Assembly (NCBI GenBank): GCA_017644425.1
Contig: JAEPLN010000001.1
Span: forward strand, 1-64,000
DNA from: Prochlorococcus marinus CUG1433
Lineage (GTDB): Bacteria; Cyanobacteriota; Cyanobacteriia; PCC-6307; Cyanobiaceae
Length of the DNA stretch: 64,000 nt
Reading direction: 5' to 3'
Shown here: positions 8,552 through 16,322 of the stretch, one piece after another
Layout of the letters: each line of letters opens with the position of its first letter
Position numbering within the stretch: the first letter of the stretch is position 1
The notes under the pieces: generated by a model
The model's input: only the letters and a program-made list of their open reading frames with translations
Database searches by the model: none
What the model was told of the DNA's origin: nothing
Program-made: the position numbers and the translations under genes

Positions 8552-8578
8552 AAAAGACTCATTTGAGTCTTTTTTTTT
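8552..8578 (+). terminator. rho-independent terminator
   Basis: AAGACTC-ATTT-GAGTCTT stem-loop followed by a run of eight or more T. It ends the transcript of the 45-aa gene at 8390-8527. Confidence 0.85.
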
Positions 8579-8632
8579 GCGGTTTATTAAATTTATTTTT
8601 AGAATCAACCTAATCTATATTCTGCCAAAGAA

Positions 8633-8902
8633 ATGTTGTTAAATCCTTTTTATCCATTTACTTTTTTGAAAATCTCTTCTCTTAAGGCTACTATTGTTTT
8701 TTTATCAATTCTTTTAATTAAATCAAATTTACTTAGATTAAAAGGGGGGCTAATAGGAGGTCTTTTTGCATTGATACTCATATCGGGGATTTTTGCCTCT
8801 AGTACAATAGCTTTAGGATCTTTAGTTTATGCTTATCGATTAAAGAAGAAATCTAATTCTGATGATAATCAAATGCAGGATTTAGAAACTGTTAACGTCT
8901 AA
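8633..8902 (+). CDS. hypothetical membrane protein, 89 aa
   Basis: Two hydrophobic segments: a weaker one near 16-32 and a strong one with GGLIGGLFALILISG and further small residues (about 40-66), then a basic YRLKKK and an acidic, Asn-rich tail. A start further in, near the Gly-rich helix, is possible because the first part is compositionally poor. Family unknown. Confidence 0.5.
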   Translation: MLLNPFYPFTFLKISSLKATIVFLSILLIKSNLLRLKGGLIGGLFALILISGIFASSTIALGSLVYAYRLKKKSNSDDNQMQDLETVNV

Positions 8903-8933
8903 GATCTTTTGTAATGAATTTCACTTGGATAAC

Positions 8934-9050
8934 CTAAAATGGAGTTCCAGGTACAAAATGCAAGACTAAAAATCCAAAACCGGCAGCAAAAACTATTGAT
9001 ACTGCGATGATTAGAAGGCCCGATGCCATACCCCCTTCGTTAAACGCCAT
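8934..9050 (-). CDS. small single-helix membrane protein, 38 aa
   Basis: ATG at 9048-9050 gives MAFNEGGMASG, a helix (LLIIAVSIVFAAGFGFLVLHF) and the end VPGTPF. Base usage is more GC-rich than the flanks, which supports a conserved gene. Size and layout resemble low-mass photosystem or cytochrome subunits, but no known one matches by eye. Confidence 0.6.
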   Translation of the reverse strand: MAFNEGGMASGLLIIAVSIVFAAGFGFLVLHFVPGTPF

Positions 9051-9120
9051 TTAGTTAGTTATTTTTAAACTAATAATAGAACATATTTGTTCCCAGGTAA
9101 TAGTTTAAATTACTTATATA

Positions 9121-9300
9121 TCATCCAAATTTATTATTAATGGTATACAAAAGTAAAAAGATGGAAGTTAATGAGATGATAAAACCAAATATTATTAATG
9201 GTTTAGATTTGACGTTTTCTTCTTTGTTAAGCTTATTTTTAGAAGAAGAAAAATTTCTATCTTTTTTTTTATAAATAAGATTGGAAAAAGGTTTAATCAC
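9121..9300 (-). CDS. small tail-anchored protein, 59 aa
   Basis: GTG at 9298-9300 starts a frame with a very basic N-terminal half (YKKKDRNFSSSKNKLNKEE) and a C-terminal hydrophobic helix (LIIFGFIISLTSIFLLLYTI) followed by NNKFG. The topology suggests a membrane anchor with a cytosolic basic domain. Function unknown. Confidence 0.5.
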   Translation of the reverse strand: MIKPFSNLIYKKKDRNFSSSKNKLNKEENVKSKPLIIFGFIISLTSIFLLLYTINNKFG

Positions 9301-9323
9301 GATAAATTCTAGATTTAAACTAA

Positions 9324-9641
9324 TTACCCTAAAGTTTTGAACAAATCTTTATGGTAATCAACAACATTTTGACAACTTATTACAGGTGTAAATTCCATAT
9401 GGATGCCAAATTTGGCTCTCCATGGAGCAAAATGCTCGAAAATCTCTTTATCGCTCTCTGCCTTACATAAGCAAACTACTCTACCCTCCCCTGGAGCATG
9501 AACTCTAAATAACATCTCAAATTTATCTGTTTTATCTGATTTTGCAATTTCACCGTTTTCCCAAGCTTCTACAAATAATTGATAAGCTTTCACTTGATTC
9601 TCAATATCTGGGAATTGGCAGTCAGCAAGAAATAATTGCAT
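9324..9641 (-). CDS. DUF3303-type protein
   Basis: Starts at ATG 9639-9641 with MQLFLADCQFPD; a TTG at 9677 would add 12 residues but gives an N-terminus unlike the family. The protein is a small alpha/beta-barrel type: VEAWENG, FRVHAPGEGRVVCLCKAESDKEIFEHFAPWRAKFG, then FTPVISC. This is the pattern of DUF3303 proteins of cyanobacteria, about 95-105 residues. The biochemical role is unknown. Two Cys (VCLCK) lie in a central strand. Confidence 0.75.
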   Translation of the reverse strand: MQLFLADCQFPDIENQVKAYQLFVEAWENGEIAKSDKTDKFEMLFRVHAPGEGRVVCLCKAESDKEIFEHFAPWRAKFGIHMEFTPVISCQNVVDYHKDLFKTLG

Positions 9642-9733
9642 TGGAGTATTCTTAAGGTTTAAATCATTATCCCTCAAATACTTATTTATTAATGGGACTG
9701 TTTGAATTTGAAGATCAGAAAAAGAATATTTTC

Positions 9734-9883
9734 CTAAATAAAGTGAGAAGAGAGAGTCTCAAGGAATTTTCCAATATCTTTTTTATATAAACTATCTGTT
9801 ATTTTCAAAGAGAATAATTCATAATCATTTATATCTTTTTTTTTATCAAAATTAATATTCCCCTTTAATGAAATATTTTTCAT
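9734..9883 (-). CDS. hypothetical micro-protein, 49 aa
   Basis: ATG 9881-9883 to TAG 9734-9736. A charged, soluble peptide: MKNISLKGNINFDKKKD, then YELFSLKITDSLYKKDIGKFLETL. No membrane helix. Lies 92 bases upstream of the DUF3303 start on the same strand. Supported only by an open, plausible frame. Confidence 0.35.
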   Translation of the reverse strand: MKNISLKGNINFDKKKDINDYELFSLKITDSLYKKDIGKFLETLSSHFI

Positions 9884-9994
9884 GGAAATAGTTGATCACT
9901 ATTTAAAATTTAAACAAATATACGTAAAGGGCAAATTTCTTTACATTATGTTTTTTATGAAAGAAATTTCTAATGCAATTAGGAAAAAATTTAT

Positions 9995-10318
9995 TTATGA
10001 GTTAATTAATTTTTCTAGGATATATAAGAAAAAATTAGTTAAAGAAAAAATTACAGTTAATAGAGATGCAAAAACGGGTAATAAATTGAACCACAATTGC
10101 GAAGTTGTCATTTTTGAATCAATAGGCAGAAAATTGGTTCTTTTTTTAATTCTTATTTGTAACCAAAAAATAGATAATGGATAAATAATTCTTGAGAAAT
10201 TAATTATCAATGAAGGCAAAATACCTTGGTTTGAATAAAGTATAAATCCTGAAAAAAGGTATAACACCCAAATTAGCACCCTTTGAATCAGAACAAATCC
10301 CTTGCTTTTGCCAGACAT
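9995..10318 (-). CDS. small polytopic membrane protein, 107 aa
   Basis: Three hydrophobic segments (about 9-29, 34-56, 75-99) separated by a basic loop IRIKKRTNF. ATG at 10318, 6 bases after the stop of the GNAT gene upstream, so the two are probably cotranscribed. The opposite-strand frame at 9882-10184 is a mirror of this gene and has no hydrophobic or domain logic. Family unknown. Confidence 0.6.
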   Translation of the reverse strand: MSGKSKGFVLIQRVLIWVLYLFSGFILYSNQGILPSLIINFSRIIYPLSIFWLQIRIKKRTNFLPIDSKMTTSQLWFNLLPVFASLLTVIFSLTNFFLYILEKLINS

Positions 10319-10324
10319 TATTAA

Positions 10325-10807
10325 TTAATTAATTTTTATAATTTTAGTCATTTTATATCTTTCAAAAAAAATGTTATTTATATTAACTTTTTCTTTACGT
10401 ATAATTTTCCATTCATTTTTAAGAAATAATTCATAACTTATTAAGCTTGCTTCAGTATAAAGAGAGTCTAAACCTTCTTTCTTTGCTTCATCTTCTAATT
10501 TATGGAGTAACTTAGAGCCGTAGCCTTTTCTTTGGAATTTACCTTTACAGTAAAATAGCGCAATTCTATCGGAGGGATGTCTTGTGGCAAAAGCAATAGT
10601 AATTCCATGTTTACTTATAAGCCATCCTTTTCCTTTAATTATTGACTTATCAAAATTTGGGTTATTCCAAGCTTGGCTTGACCAGGCTCTTTTTTGATCT
10701 TGACTATAAATTTTTTCATCTAAAGATTGAATTGAATCAAAATAAACCTTCTTTAATTCCAGTTGATCTTTAATGGTAATTTGTCTTAAATTCATATAAA
10801 AATCCAT
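10325..10807 (-). CDS. GNAT family N-acetyltransferase
   Basis: GNAT enzymes move an acetyl group from acetyl-CoA to an amine. The acetyl-CoA pyrophosphate-binding motif is present as CKGKFQRKGYGSKLLHKLEDEA (Q/RxxGxG/A; about residues 93-113), with the preceding strand IALFYC and the C-terminal ELFLKNEWK / ERYKM. 160 residues is normal. Met5 is an alternative start. The gap to the divergent S51 peptidase gene is only 8 bases. The substrate cannot be told. Confidence 0.85.
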   Translation of the reverse strand: MDFYMNLRQITIKDQLELKKVYFDSIQSLDEKIYSQDQKRAWSSQAWNNPNFDKSIIKGKGWLISKHGITIAFATRHPSDRIALFYCKGKFQRKGYGSKLLHKLEDEAKKEGLDSLYTEASLISYELFLKNEWKIIRKEKVNINNIFFERYKMTKIIKIN

Positions 10808-10815
10808 TATTCAAT

Positions 10816-11496
10816 ATGCTTAGTAAAAATATAGTCGCAATTGGGGGAGGAGGGTTTGGACGTTCATTAGGCTCTCTTGAAATTGAAAAATATATAGTTT
10901 CTTTAAGTAATAAAAATAGACCTAAAATTTGCTTTATTCCAACAGCTTCTGGGGATAGTAGTTTGTACAAACTAAATTTTTATAGAGCGTTTTCTAAACT
11001 TGATTGTATAACAAGTCATATTGATTTCTTCTCTAGAACAGAAAACTTAGAAGATAAAGTTTTAACTCAAGACATTATTTATGTTGGCGGAGGAAATACA
11101 AAAAGTATGTTAGCTGTTTGGAAAGAATGGAATTTACATAAAATTTTGCGAAATGCTTATGAAAAAGGAATTGTAATGAGTGGTGTAAGTGCCGGTGCTA
11201 TTTGTTGGTTTGATAAAGGAATAACAGATTCTTATGCTGAAAAATTAGCCATAATTGATTGCTTAGGAATAGTTGAAGGCATTGCCTGCCCGCATTTTGA
11301 TGAAGAAAAAGAGAGGGAACCTTATGTTAATGATGTTATAAATAGAGAAATTATTAAATCTTGTATCTGTATTGAGGGTAATTGTGCCTTGCATATCAAA
11401 AATGATTTTCAATATTCCTCGATAGATTTTGGTAAAGGTAAAAAATGTTTTAGAGTCAATAAAGAAAATAATAATTTAAAGAAAGAAATCCTTTAA
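10816..11496 (+). CDS. peptidase S51 family protein (cyanophycinase/PepE-like)
   Basis: The fold is that of dipeptidase E and cyanophycinase: N-terminal VAIGGGGFGRS, ICFIPTASGDSS, IIYVGGGNT, and the nucleophile elbow SGVSAGAICWF with catalytic Ser about 118; the following CPHFDEE supplies the His. 226 residues fits the PepE-like branch more than full cyanophycinase. Prochlorococcus is not known to make cyanophycin, as far as I recall, so a dipeptidase role (Asp-X) is more likely. Soluble, no signal peptide. Confidence 0.85.
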   Translation: MLSKNIVAIGGGGFGRSLGSLEIEKYIVSLSNKNRPKICFIPTASGDSSLYKLNFYRAFSKLDCITSHIDFFSRTENLEDKVLTQDIIYVGGGNTKSMLAVWKEWNLHKILRNAYEKGIVMSGVSAGAICWFDKGITDSYAEKLAIIDCLGIVEGIACPHFDEEKEREPYVNDVINREIIKSCICIEGNCALHIKNDFQYSSIDFGKGKKCFRVNKENNNLKKEIL

Positions 11497-11518
11497 AAAG
11501 CTTTATTTTAAATATATT

Positions 11519-11923
11519 TTAGATATCTTCATTTTTTGAGATAGAAGTAAATTCAATACCTTTGTACTTTATAAATGAAGCTGTCCATACTTCTTTAGAA
11601 AGATTGCCAAGATATTTTAAGAATTGTTGTGTATCTCCGTCTCTTATCCATTCAGATTTGATAAACGGAAGCTCCTTCTGCATCCTTTTAGGATGCATAT
11701 GAACTAAAAGTAACCCTTTATCTTCAGAGACCCTTTTCAATGCACCTTCATCACTCCTTTGAAAAACTCTAAGCAGAAGATTTAAAACAACTTCTTCTCC
11801 AAGTTGTTTAAAATTTTCTGGATTGTCTAAACTATCTTTAACCTCTTTTCCTCCAAGAGGCATTGCTCTAACCAAGTTTTGCTCTATTAATGCTATTGCA
11901 ATTAGATAATCTTGACTGGCCAT
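11519..11923 (-). CDS. conserved hypothetical protein, 134 aa
   Basis: Mostly helical soluble protein. N-terminal half DYLIAIALIEQNLVRAMPLGGKEVKDSLDN, then VVLNLLLRVFQRSDEG, VHMHPKRMQKELPFIKSEWIRDGDT and a C-terminal strand-rich end. It is more GC-rich than its neighbours, which suggests conservation. No catalytic motif recognised. ATG at 11923. Confidence 0.65.
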   Translation of the reverse strand: MASQDYLIAIALIEQNLVRAMPLGGKEVKDSLDNPENFKQLGEEVVLNLLLRVFQRSDEGALKRVSEDKGLLLVHMHPKRMQKELPFIKSEWIRDGDTQQFLKYLGNLSKEVWTASFIKYKGIEFTSISKNEDI

Positions 11924-12089
11924 ATTCTAAAATAATACTTTTTTGTTATTCTAACCTCTCGAGTTCATGAAAATCCTTCATGGATTAAATATCTTTGATA
12001 AGACGAAAGGAAATAATTTATTAATTATTTTCCAATATAATTGGACTATTATTTTTATTTAATTTGTAAAATTAAATATTTTTTTTGTT

Positions 12090-12323
12090 ATGAGGTTTTT
12101 TTTATTTTTATTTTTCGGGATTTTTGTAGGTCTTTATTTATCATGGCCAGGTTTAGTAATGCCAGAAAATTGGAAATGTTTTAATCAAATTATTGCAAAA
12201 TCTGCAGAAGATAAAATTTCTCTAAAAGCTGTATTAGAGATTTCCCCCAGTTATTTTCTAAAGGCTAAAAATAAAAAGTCGACTTCAAAAATAAGAATCG
12301 TAGCAGATGCGTGTTTTCGTTAA
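12090..12323 (+). CDS. membrane-anchored or exported small protein, 77 aa
   Basis: N-terminal hydrophobic segment (MRFFLFLFFGIFVGLYLSW), then PGLVMPENWKCFNQII and a lysine-rich stretch ending KIRIVADACFR. Either an uncleaved anchor or a signal peptide; two Cys remain (about 30 and 75). Lies 32 bases upstream of the MTHFR-like gene on the same strand. Function unknown. Confidence 0.6.
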   Translation: MRFFLFLFFGIFVGLYLSWPGLVMPENWKCFNQIIAKSAEDKISLKAVLEISPSYFLKAKNKKSTSKIRIVADACFR

Positions 12324-12355
12324 TATGTTTAGTGATTAAATATAACTACTAAATA

Positions 12356-13159
12356 ATGAACGATAATATAAGATTTGAATTATCATTTAAAAATATTTCT
12401 CAGTTAGACAATAAACTTAATTTCTGTAAATTAAATAATATAAAAAATATCAATATTCCATGTAAAGGACTCATAAAGAAGGATTTATTTAATTCAACTA
12501 TTAAATATATATCTAAAGAATATAGAGAATTTAATGTGACTTATCACTATAGTCTTTATCATCAATATTCAAAAAATAAAGAAAAATCGTATCAAGATTT
12601 TTTAGATTTTGTTAAAAGTTCTCAGACTAATAAAAATTATGAAATTCTGCTTGTATCCGGATCAATTAAGAAAAAAAATTTTGACTCAGTTGATGTATTA
12701 GCTAATTTAAAAAAAGAAAAAAATTTAAAAGTTAAATTAGGCATAGCTTACAATCCATATTTGAAAAAATATTATAATGTTTCTTCAGAAAGAGAAAGGT
12801 TCGAAAGAAAAATTTCGACTGGATTAATAAATTCAATTTGGTTTCAATATGGCACAGATATTAAAGTTCTTCAGAGTGAGTTGAATTATCTCAAGAAAAT
12901 AGCAAAAGATGAAAGATTAAATCTATTTGGAAGTTTATTTATTCCTTCTAAACAATTTATAGCGCGTTTTAAATTTCGTCCTTGGAAAGAGGTATATATA
13001 TCAGAAAAGTGTTTGTTTGCATTAGATAATTTTTTTGATTTTACAAGTCATTTAGTTAGTTTTTATAAAAATAATAATATTACTCCTATAATTGAATCTG
13101 ATTTTTCATCATCAGAGAAACTTGATTCTGTTTATAGTTTTTTAGAAAATGAAAGATAA
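12356..13159 (+). CDS. methylenetetrahydrofolate reductase-like TIM-barrel protein
   Basis: The 267-residue protein follows the MTHFR barrel in order: an N-terminal strand with FELSF, a VTYHYSLYHQ segment where MTHFRs have CHLTC, EILLVSGS where they have LRGD, LGIAYNP with SERERFERKISTGLINSIWFQYG matching the 'K..AGA.FI.TQ' block, and a late barrel helix. The DNA is very AT-rich and the protein Lys/Asn-rich, so similarity is remote. Followed 20 bases later by a FAD-dependent oxidoreductase. Catalysis of CH2-THF reduction is only an inference. Confidence 0.55.
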   Translation: MNDNIRFELSFKNISQLDNKLNFCKLNNIKNINIPCKGLIKKDLFNSTIKYISKEYREFNVTYHYSLYHQYSKNKEKSYQDFLDFVKSSQTNKNYEILLVSGSIKKKNFDSVDVLANLKKEKNLKVKLGIAYNPYLKKYYNVSSERERFERKISTGLINSIWFQYGTDIKVLQSELNYLKKIAKDERLNLFGSLFIPSKQFIARFKFRPWKEVYISEKCLFALDNFFDFTSHLVSFYKNNNITPIIESDFSSSEKLDSVYSFLENER

Positions 13160-13179
13160 TTTATGTCAATATTAAACTT

Positions 13180-14346
13180 ATGAAAAGTGATGTTACTTAT
13201 GACTTATTAATAATAGGTGGAGGTATATCAGCGAGTGTTTTCGCTTCGAAGTATATGAAAAATAATGTTACAAAAAAAATTGGATTAATTGAAATTGGTC
13301 GTGGTCTTGGAGGGAGGTCAAGTACAAGAATAAGCAAAAAATATAAAGGATGGAAACTAAACCATGGTTCTCCTAATTTTAATATATCTAACAGTAAAAA
13401 TAATCTTCTATTAAAAAGATATATTGATGAATTATTGGAAAATAAGTATATAAAAATTGACGAATCAGAAATATTTTTTCTAAATGAAGATTCTAATTCA
13501 GAAATCAAAAAACTATCTGAATTTTCTTGCGGTGTTAATTATCTATCTTTAGATTCCATGGGTGAATTATCGAAAAAGATAATTGAGTCAAATAATTTAA
13601 AAGAGAAAATTGATTATTTCTTTGAAACTTCAATAGTTGATATGAAGTTCAATAATAAGGAATGGTTACTAACATCAAACAATGGCGACAAATTTAAGTC
13701 TAAATATCTAATTTGTTCCACTAATTTGTTGTTGCATAAGAGGTCTTTACAAATATTAAACGTCAATCAAATTCCATTAAGAAAAGCTATTCCAATTAAT
13801 AATGATAAAAAAATAGATTTACTATTAAATTGCTTAGAAGAACAAACATTTATTCCCAGGTTAACTTTTTTAATTTATACAAATGAAAATTATAGTTATA
13901 AAGATTATTATTCTAAAAAACAAAGGTATTTTTATTTAAAAAATAATTTAGAAAAAAAATATAGATTCGAAAGAATCATTTTTCAGTTGCAAGATAATAA
14001 TAAATTAGGAATTGTAATACATTCAAAAAACGCAGAGTTGATCAATTCTTATATGAGAGCTAAAGATAAAGAAGTTTTTAAAAAGAAAATAATTATAAAT
14101 TTCAATAAACTTTTTGAAGAGAATTCGGTAGTTCATAAATTAACTTTTGATGAAAAAATATCTATTATGAAATGGAGAGCTTCACAGCCTTCTGGCCTTG
14201 CCGTACCATTATCTTTACAATTTAGTAAAAAATATAGAATTGGATTCTGCGGAGACTGGTTTGAAGGCGATGGATTTGGCAGAATTGAAGGCTCAATTTT
14301 AAGTGCTCTAATATTAGAGAAAAAAATTAAAGACTTAATTAAATAA
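13180..14346 (+). CDS. FAD-dependent oxidoreductase (renalase/amine-oxidase-like)
   Basis: The N-terminal dinucleotide-binding motif LLIIGGGISASVFASKYM (about 9-26) is followed by the amine-oxidase/renalase signature GLGGRSSTR (about 43-51) and a LNHGSPNF segment. The C-terminal FAD block is IGFCGDWFEGDGFGRIEGSILSA. 388 residues. The substrate is unknown; renalase-like enzymes act on reduced nicotinamides or amines. Sits in an operon-like pair with the MTHFR-like gene upstream and overlaps the convergent kinase gene by 12 bases. Confidence 0.8.
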   Translation: MKSDVTYDLLIIGGGISASVFASKYMKNNVTKKIGLIEIGRGLGGRSSTRISKKYKGWKLNHGSPNFNISNSKNNLLLKRYIDELLENKYIKIDESEIFFLNEDSNSEIKKLSEFSCGVNYLSLDSMGELSKKIIESNNLKEKIDYFFETSIVDMKFNNKEWLLTSNNGDKFKSKYLICSTNLLLHKRSLQILNVNQIPLRKAIPINNDKKIDLLLNCLEEQTFIPRLTFLIYTNENYSYKDYYSKKQRYFYLKNNLEKKYRFERIIFQLQDNNKLGIVIHSKNAELINSYMRAKDKEVFKKKIIINFNKLFEENSVVHKLTFDEKISIMKWRASQPSGLAVPLSLQFSKKYRIGFCGDWFEGDGFGRIEGSILSALILEKKIKDLIK

Positions 14347-14931
14347 TTTTTTCAGAATGTGATCTAGATCGGTGTTTTTTTCAATAATAAATTTATTTGC
14401 ATTATTTTTTATGCTATTAGGTTTGAATTTTTCATAATAAATGTTCCATGATTTTAAGAAATCATTCTCAGCTTGTTTTTTATCCTTCCCCCTTTCTTTT
14501 AAATCTCTTTGAACAACTCTTTTCATGCACTCATTTTTTTTAATTTTTATTTCTAAAAAAATATAATCATTATTATTTAAAGTGTTTGAGAATTCTCTAG
14601 CAAATATACCCTCAACAATTAAAAAATTAATATTATTTGTTTCGTTTAAGATATTTTGAATTGTTTTCTTTTCGAAATTATAAGAACGATCACAGATTGA
14701 AATCCCATTCTTATAAATAAAATCAAAATCTTTTTTGAATAGTTTGTTATTGAAACTAATACTTCTATCAAAAAAACCTTCTACAAATTTTGGTAGTAAT
14801 TTACTTATTAACCCTGTCTTATAGTAGTTGTCAGTACTTAACACAATTCCATTTTTATTTTTTTTTATTATTTGATTTGATAAAGTTGTTTTCCCGCTTC
14901 CGGAAGGTCCACTTATAAAAATAAGCTTCAT
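14335..14931 (-). CDS. uridine kinase-like P-loop kinase
   Basis: Walker A GPSGSGKTT (about 8-16), followed by STDNYY, the uridine/phosphoribulokinase DxYY-like motif, and a catalytic region with IVEGIFA and KRVVQRDLKERGK (LID-type basic segment). 198 residues matches the uridine kinase family. Probable substrates are nucleosides or a small phosphoryl acceptor, but the exact one is unclear. Its 3' end overlaps the convergent oxidoreductase by 12 bases. Confidence 0.8.
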   Translation of the reverse strand: MKLIFISGPSGSGKTTLSNQIIKKNKNGIVLSTDNYYKTGLISKLLPKFVEGFFDRSISFNNKLFKKDFDFIYKNGISICDRSYNFEKKTIQNILNETNNINFLIVEGIFAREFSNTLNNNDYIFLEIKIKKNECMKRVVQRDLKERGKDKKQAENDFLKSWNIYYEKFKPNSIKNNANKFIIEKNTDLDHILKKLFN

Positions 14932-15197
14932 TTTGATGATCTGTTCTTTAATAAGATTTTAACTTTACTATTAATAAATACCTTTAAATTTTGAATATAC
15001 ATACTATCTTTTTTTAGCCTTTAAAATAATTTAGAATACCTTGCATTTGATCGTAAGCTTGCATAAATATTAAATGTGTGTCTTTATATAATTGTAAATA
15101 AATTATTTCTATTCAATTAGTCATTGTCTTGTTATTTATTCCTCTGGAATTTGATAATATTAAATTGAACAACTAATTTTATTACTTATATATTGCA

Positions 15198-15533
15198 ATG
15201 ATTTCTAAATTTCTCAGCAAACTAAAATCAATTTTATTTAAAAGTGCAGTAACTCCTGAAACTCCTTTAAAGAAAGAAAAAAAAGCAGCAAAGTCTGCAA
15301 AAACAAAAACAAAAACAAAAACAAAAACAAAAACAAAAAACAAAGCAGTAAATTCTAAGAAAAATATTGAAACTTTGTCTACACTTCCAGGTGTTGGAGC
15401 AAAAAGCGCAAAAGCTTTGTATGAGGCTGGATTTAAAACAACAAAGGCAGTAATCGCTGCTGATGAAAAAGATCTTCTTGCCGTGTCAGGAGTTGGAATA
15501 AATCTTGTTAAGAAGCTAAAAAAGCTTAAATAG
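15198..15533 (+). CDS. helix-hairpin-helix protein with a Lys-Thr repeat linker
   Basis: 111 residues in three parts: an N-terminal helix (MISKFLSKLKSILFK), a Lys-rich linker with about six KT dipeptides (about residues 34-46), and a C-terminal tandem HhH domain (LPGVGAKSAKALYEAG... LLAVSGVGINLVKKL). HhH domains bind DNA non-specifically through the backbone; the basic linker would add affinity. This suggests a nucleoid or repair accessory protein. The linker is encoded by a perfect hexanucleotide microsatellite. Preceded by about 266 bases with no gene seen. Confidence 0.75.
   Translation: MISKFLSKLKSILFKSAVTPETPLKKEKKAAKSAKTKTKTKTKTKTKNKAVNSKKNIETLSTLPGVGAKSAKALYEAGFKTTKAVIAADEKDLLAVSGVGINLVKKLKKLK
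15299..15340 (+). repeat. hexanucleotide (ACAAAA)n microsatellite inside the HhH gene
   Basis: C residues recur every six bases at 15304, 15310, 15316, 15322, 15328 and 15334, with only A between them. Each unit adds Lys-Thr in frame, so slippage would change linker length without breaking the frame. Confidence 0.9.
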
Positions 15534-15601
15534 TATAAATTTTACCTCTATAGAAATTAATAATATTAAAAATTCACAAAAAATTTTAAAGTTCTAGGAA
15601 A

Positions 15602-15778
15602 TTATCTTCTTCTTGCTTTTCTTCTTTGTTGCAATTTTCTTTTGTATTTTTCGATAGGGGTTTCATGATGTCTAAGTCTTTTTAAATCTGCAAAGATTCC
15701 AGATTTAGATACTTGTCTCTTAAATCTTCTTAGGGCAGATTCAATTCCCTCGTTTTCTCCTACTGTAACCTGTGTCAA
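15602..15778 (-). CDS. rpsU: 30S ribosomal protein S21
   Basis: The frame from TTG 15776-15778 gives 58 residues: [23 protein letters not shown], then [13 protein letters not shown] and the basic end [13 protein letters not shown], the unmistakable S21 pattern. S21 sits on the 30S platform and aids mRNA engagement in initiation. The TTG start is the only reasonable one. Confidence 0.95.
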
Positions 15779-15863
15779 AATTTTCTAAATAAAATATATT
15801 CTAGCACTTCATAAGATTTATTTAAACTTAAAACTTCTTCTTGGGTATTGACGGTCTATTTGG

Positions 15864-16322
15864 CTAATTTTTAGCCCACTCCACAAATCTTTTTTTATTA
15901 CTTTTTATATCTTTTAATGATTCAAAATAATATTTTTCCCAATTATCTTTAGGCAGTCCAAGAAATAACATTAGGTTTAATGGGTATTGATTGCTATCAG
16001 CACAATTTCTAAAGTCATCCCTGAATAAAAAGATTTCCTTTTTTAAAGCAATTGCGATACCTAATTCAATCATTACCCCTTCATCTGGTGGATTTCCATT
16101 AACAATCGCAAAAATACAATCACATTCTTTTAAATCAAGGAAATTACTTCTTGCAACCTGATATGCCCACTCACTTTCTTTTTGTATTAATGTTTTTGCT
16201 CTCTCAAAAGGTTCAAATACTTCTACATTTAAATCATTGAAGATTTGAATAAATTCATGTAGGAGGGTTTTAGTTTGTTTTGAAAATCCATATGGATTAG
16301 CCAAATATAATTTCTTTCTCAA
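15864..16322 (-). CDS. nucleoside 2-deoxyribosyltransferase family protein
   Basis: The N-terminal MRKKLYLANPYGFS and the block NGNPPDEGVMIELGIAIALKKEIFLFRDD match the NDT family: Asp in PPDEG and catalytic Glu in IELG of the D-x-G-x-x-x-E-x-G pattern. NDTs swap the base on 2-deoxyribonucleosides, a salvage reaction; related members hydrolyse dNMPs. 152 residues is normal. The start overlaps the end of the upstream phosphoribosyltransferase by 4 bases, so the pair is translationally coupled. Confidence 0.85.
   Translation of the reverse strand: MRKKLYLANPYGFSKQTKTLLHEFIQIFNDLNVEVFEPFERAKTLIQKESEWAYQVARSNFLDLKECDCIFAIVNGNPPDEGVMIELGIAIALKKEIFLFRDDFRNCADSNQYPLNLMLFLGLPKDNWEKYYFESLKDIKSNKKRFVEWAKN

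Noticed and set aside
8344-8562. 72-codon minus-strand frame over the 45-aa gene
   Set aside because: The plus-strand product is a plausible helix protein with its own terminator; the minus frame has a Pro/Lys-rich, unstructured translation.
9882-10184. 100-codon plus-strand frame over the 107-aa membrane gene
   Set aside because: No domain or hydrophobic pattern and poor codon logic; the minus-strand frame has clear membrane helices and sits in an operon with the GNAT gene.
11990-12060. terminator-like aatcc/ggatt repeat near 11.97 kb
   Set aside because: Five-base arms with no T run on either side.
15299-15340. CRISPR or other interspersed array
   Set aside because: Unit length of six bases and no spacers; it is a coding microsatellite.
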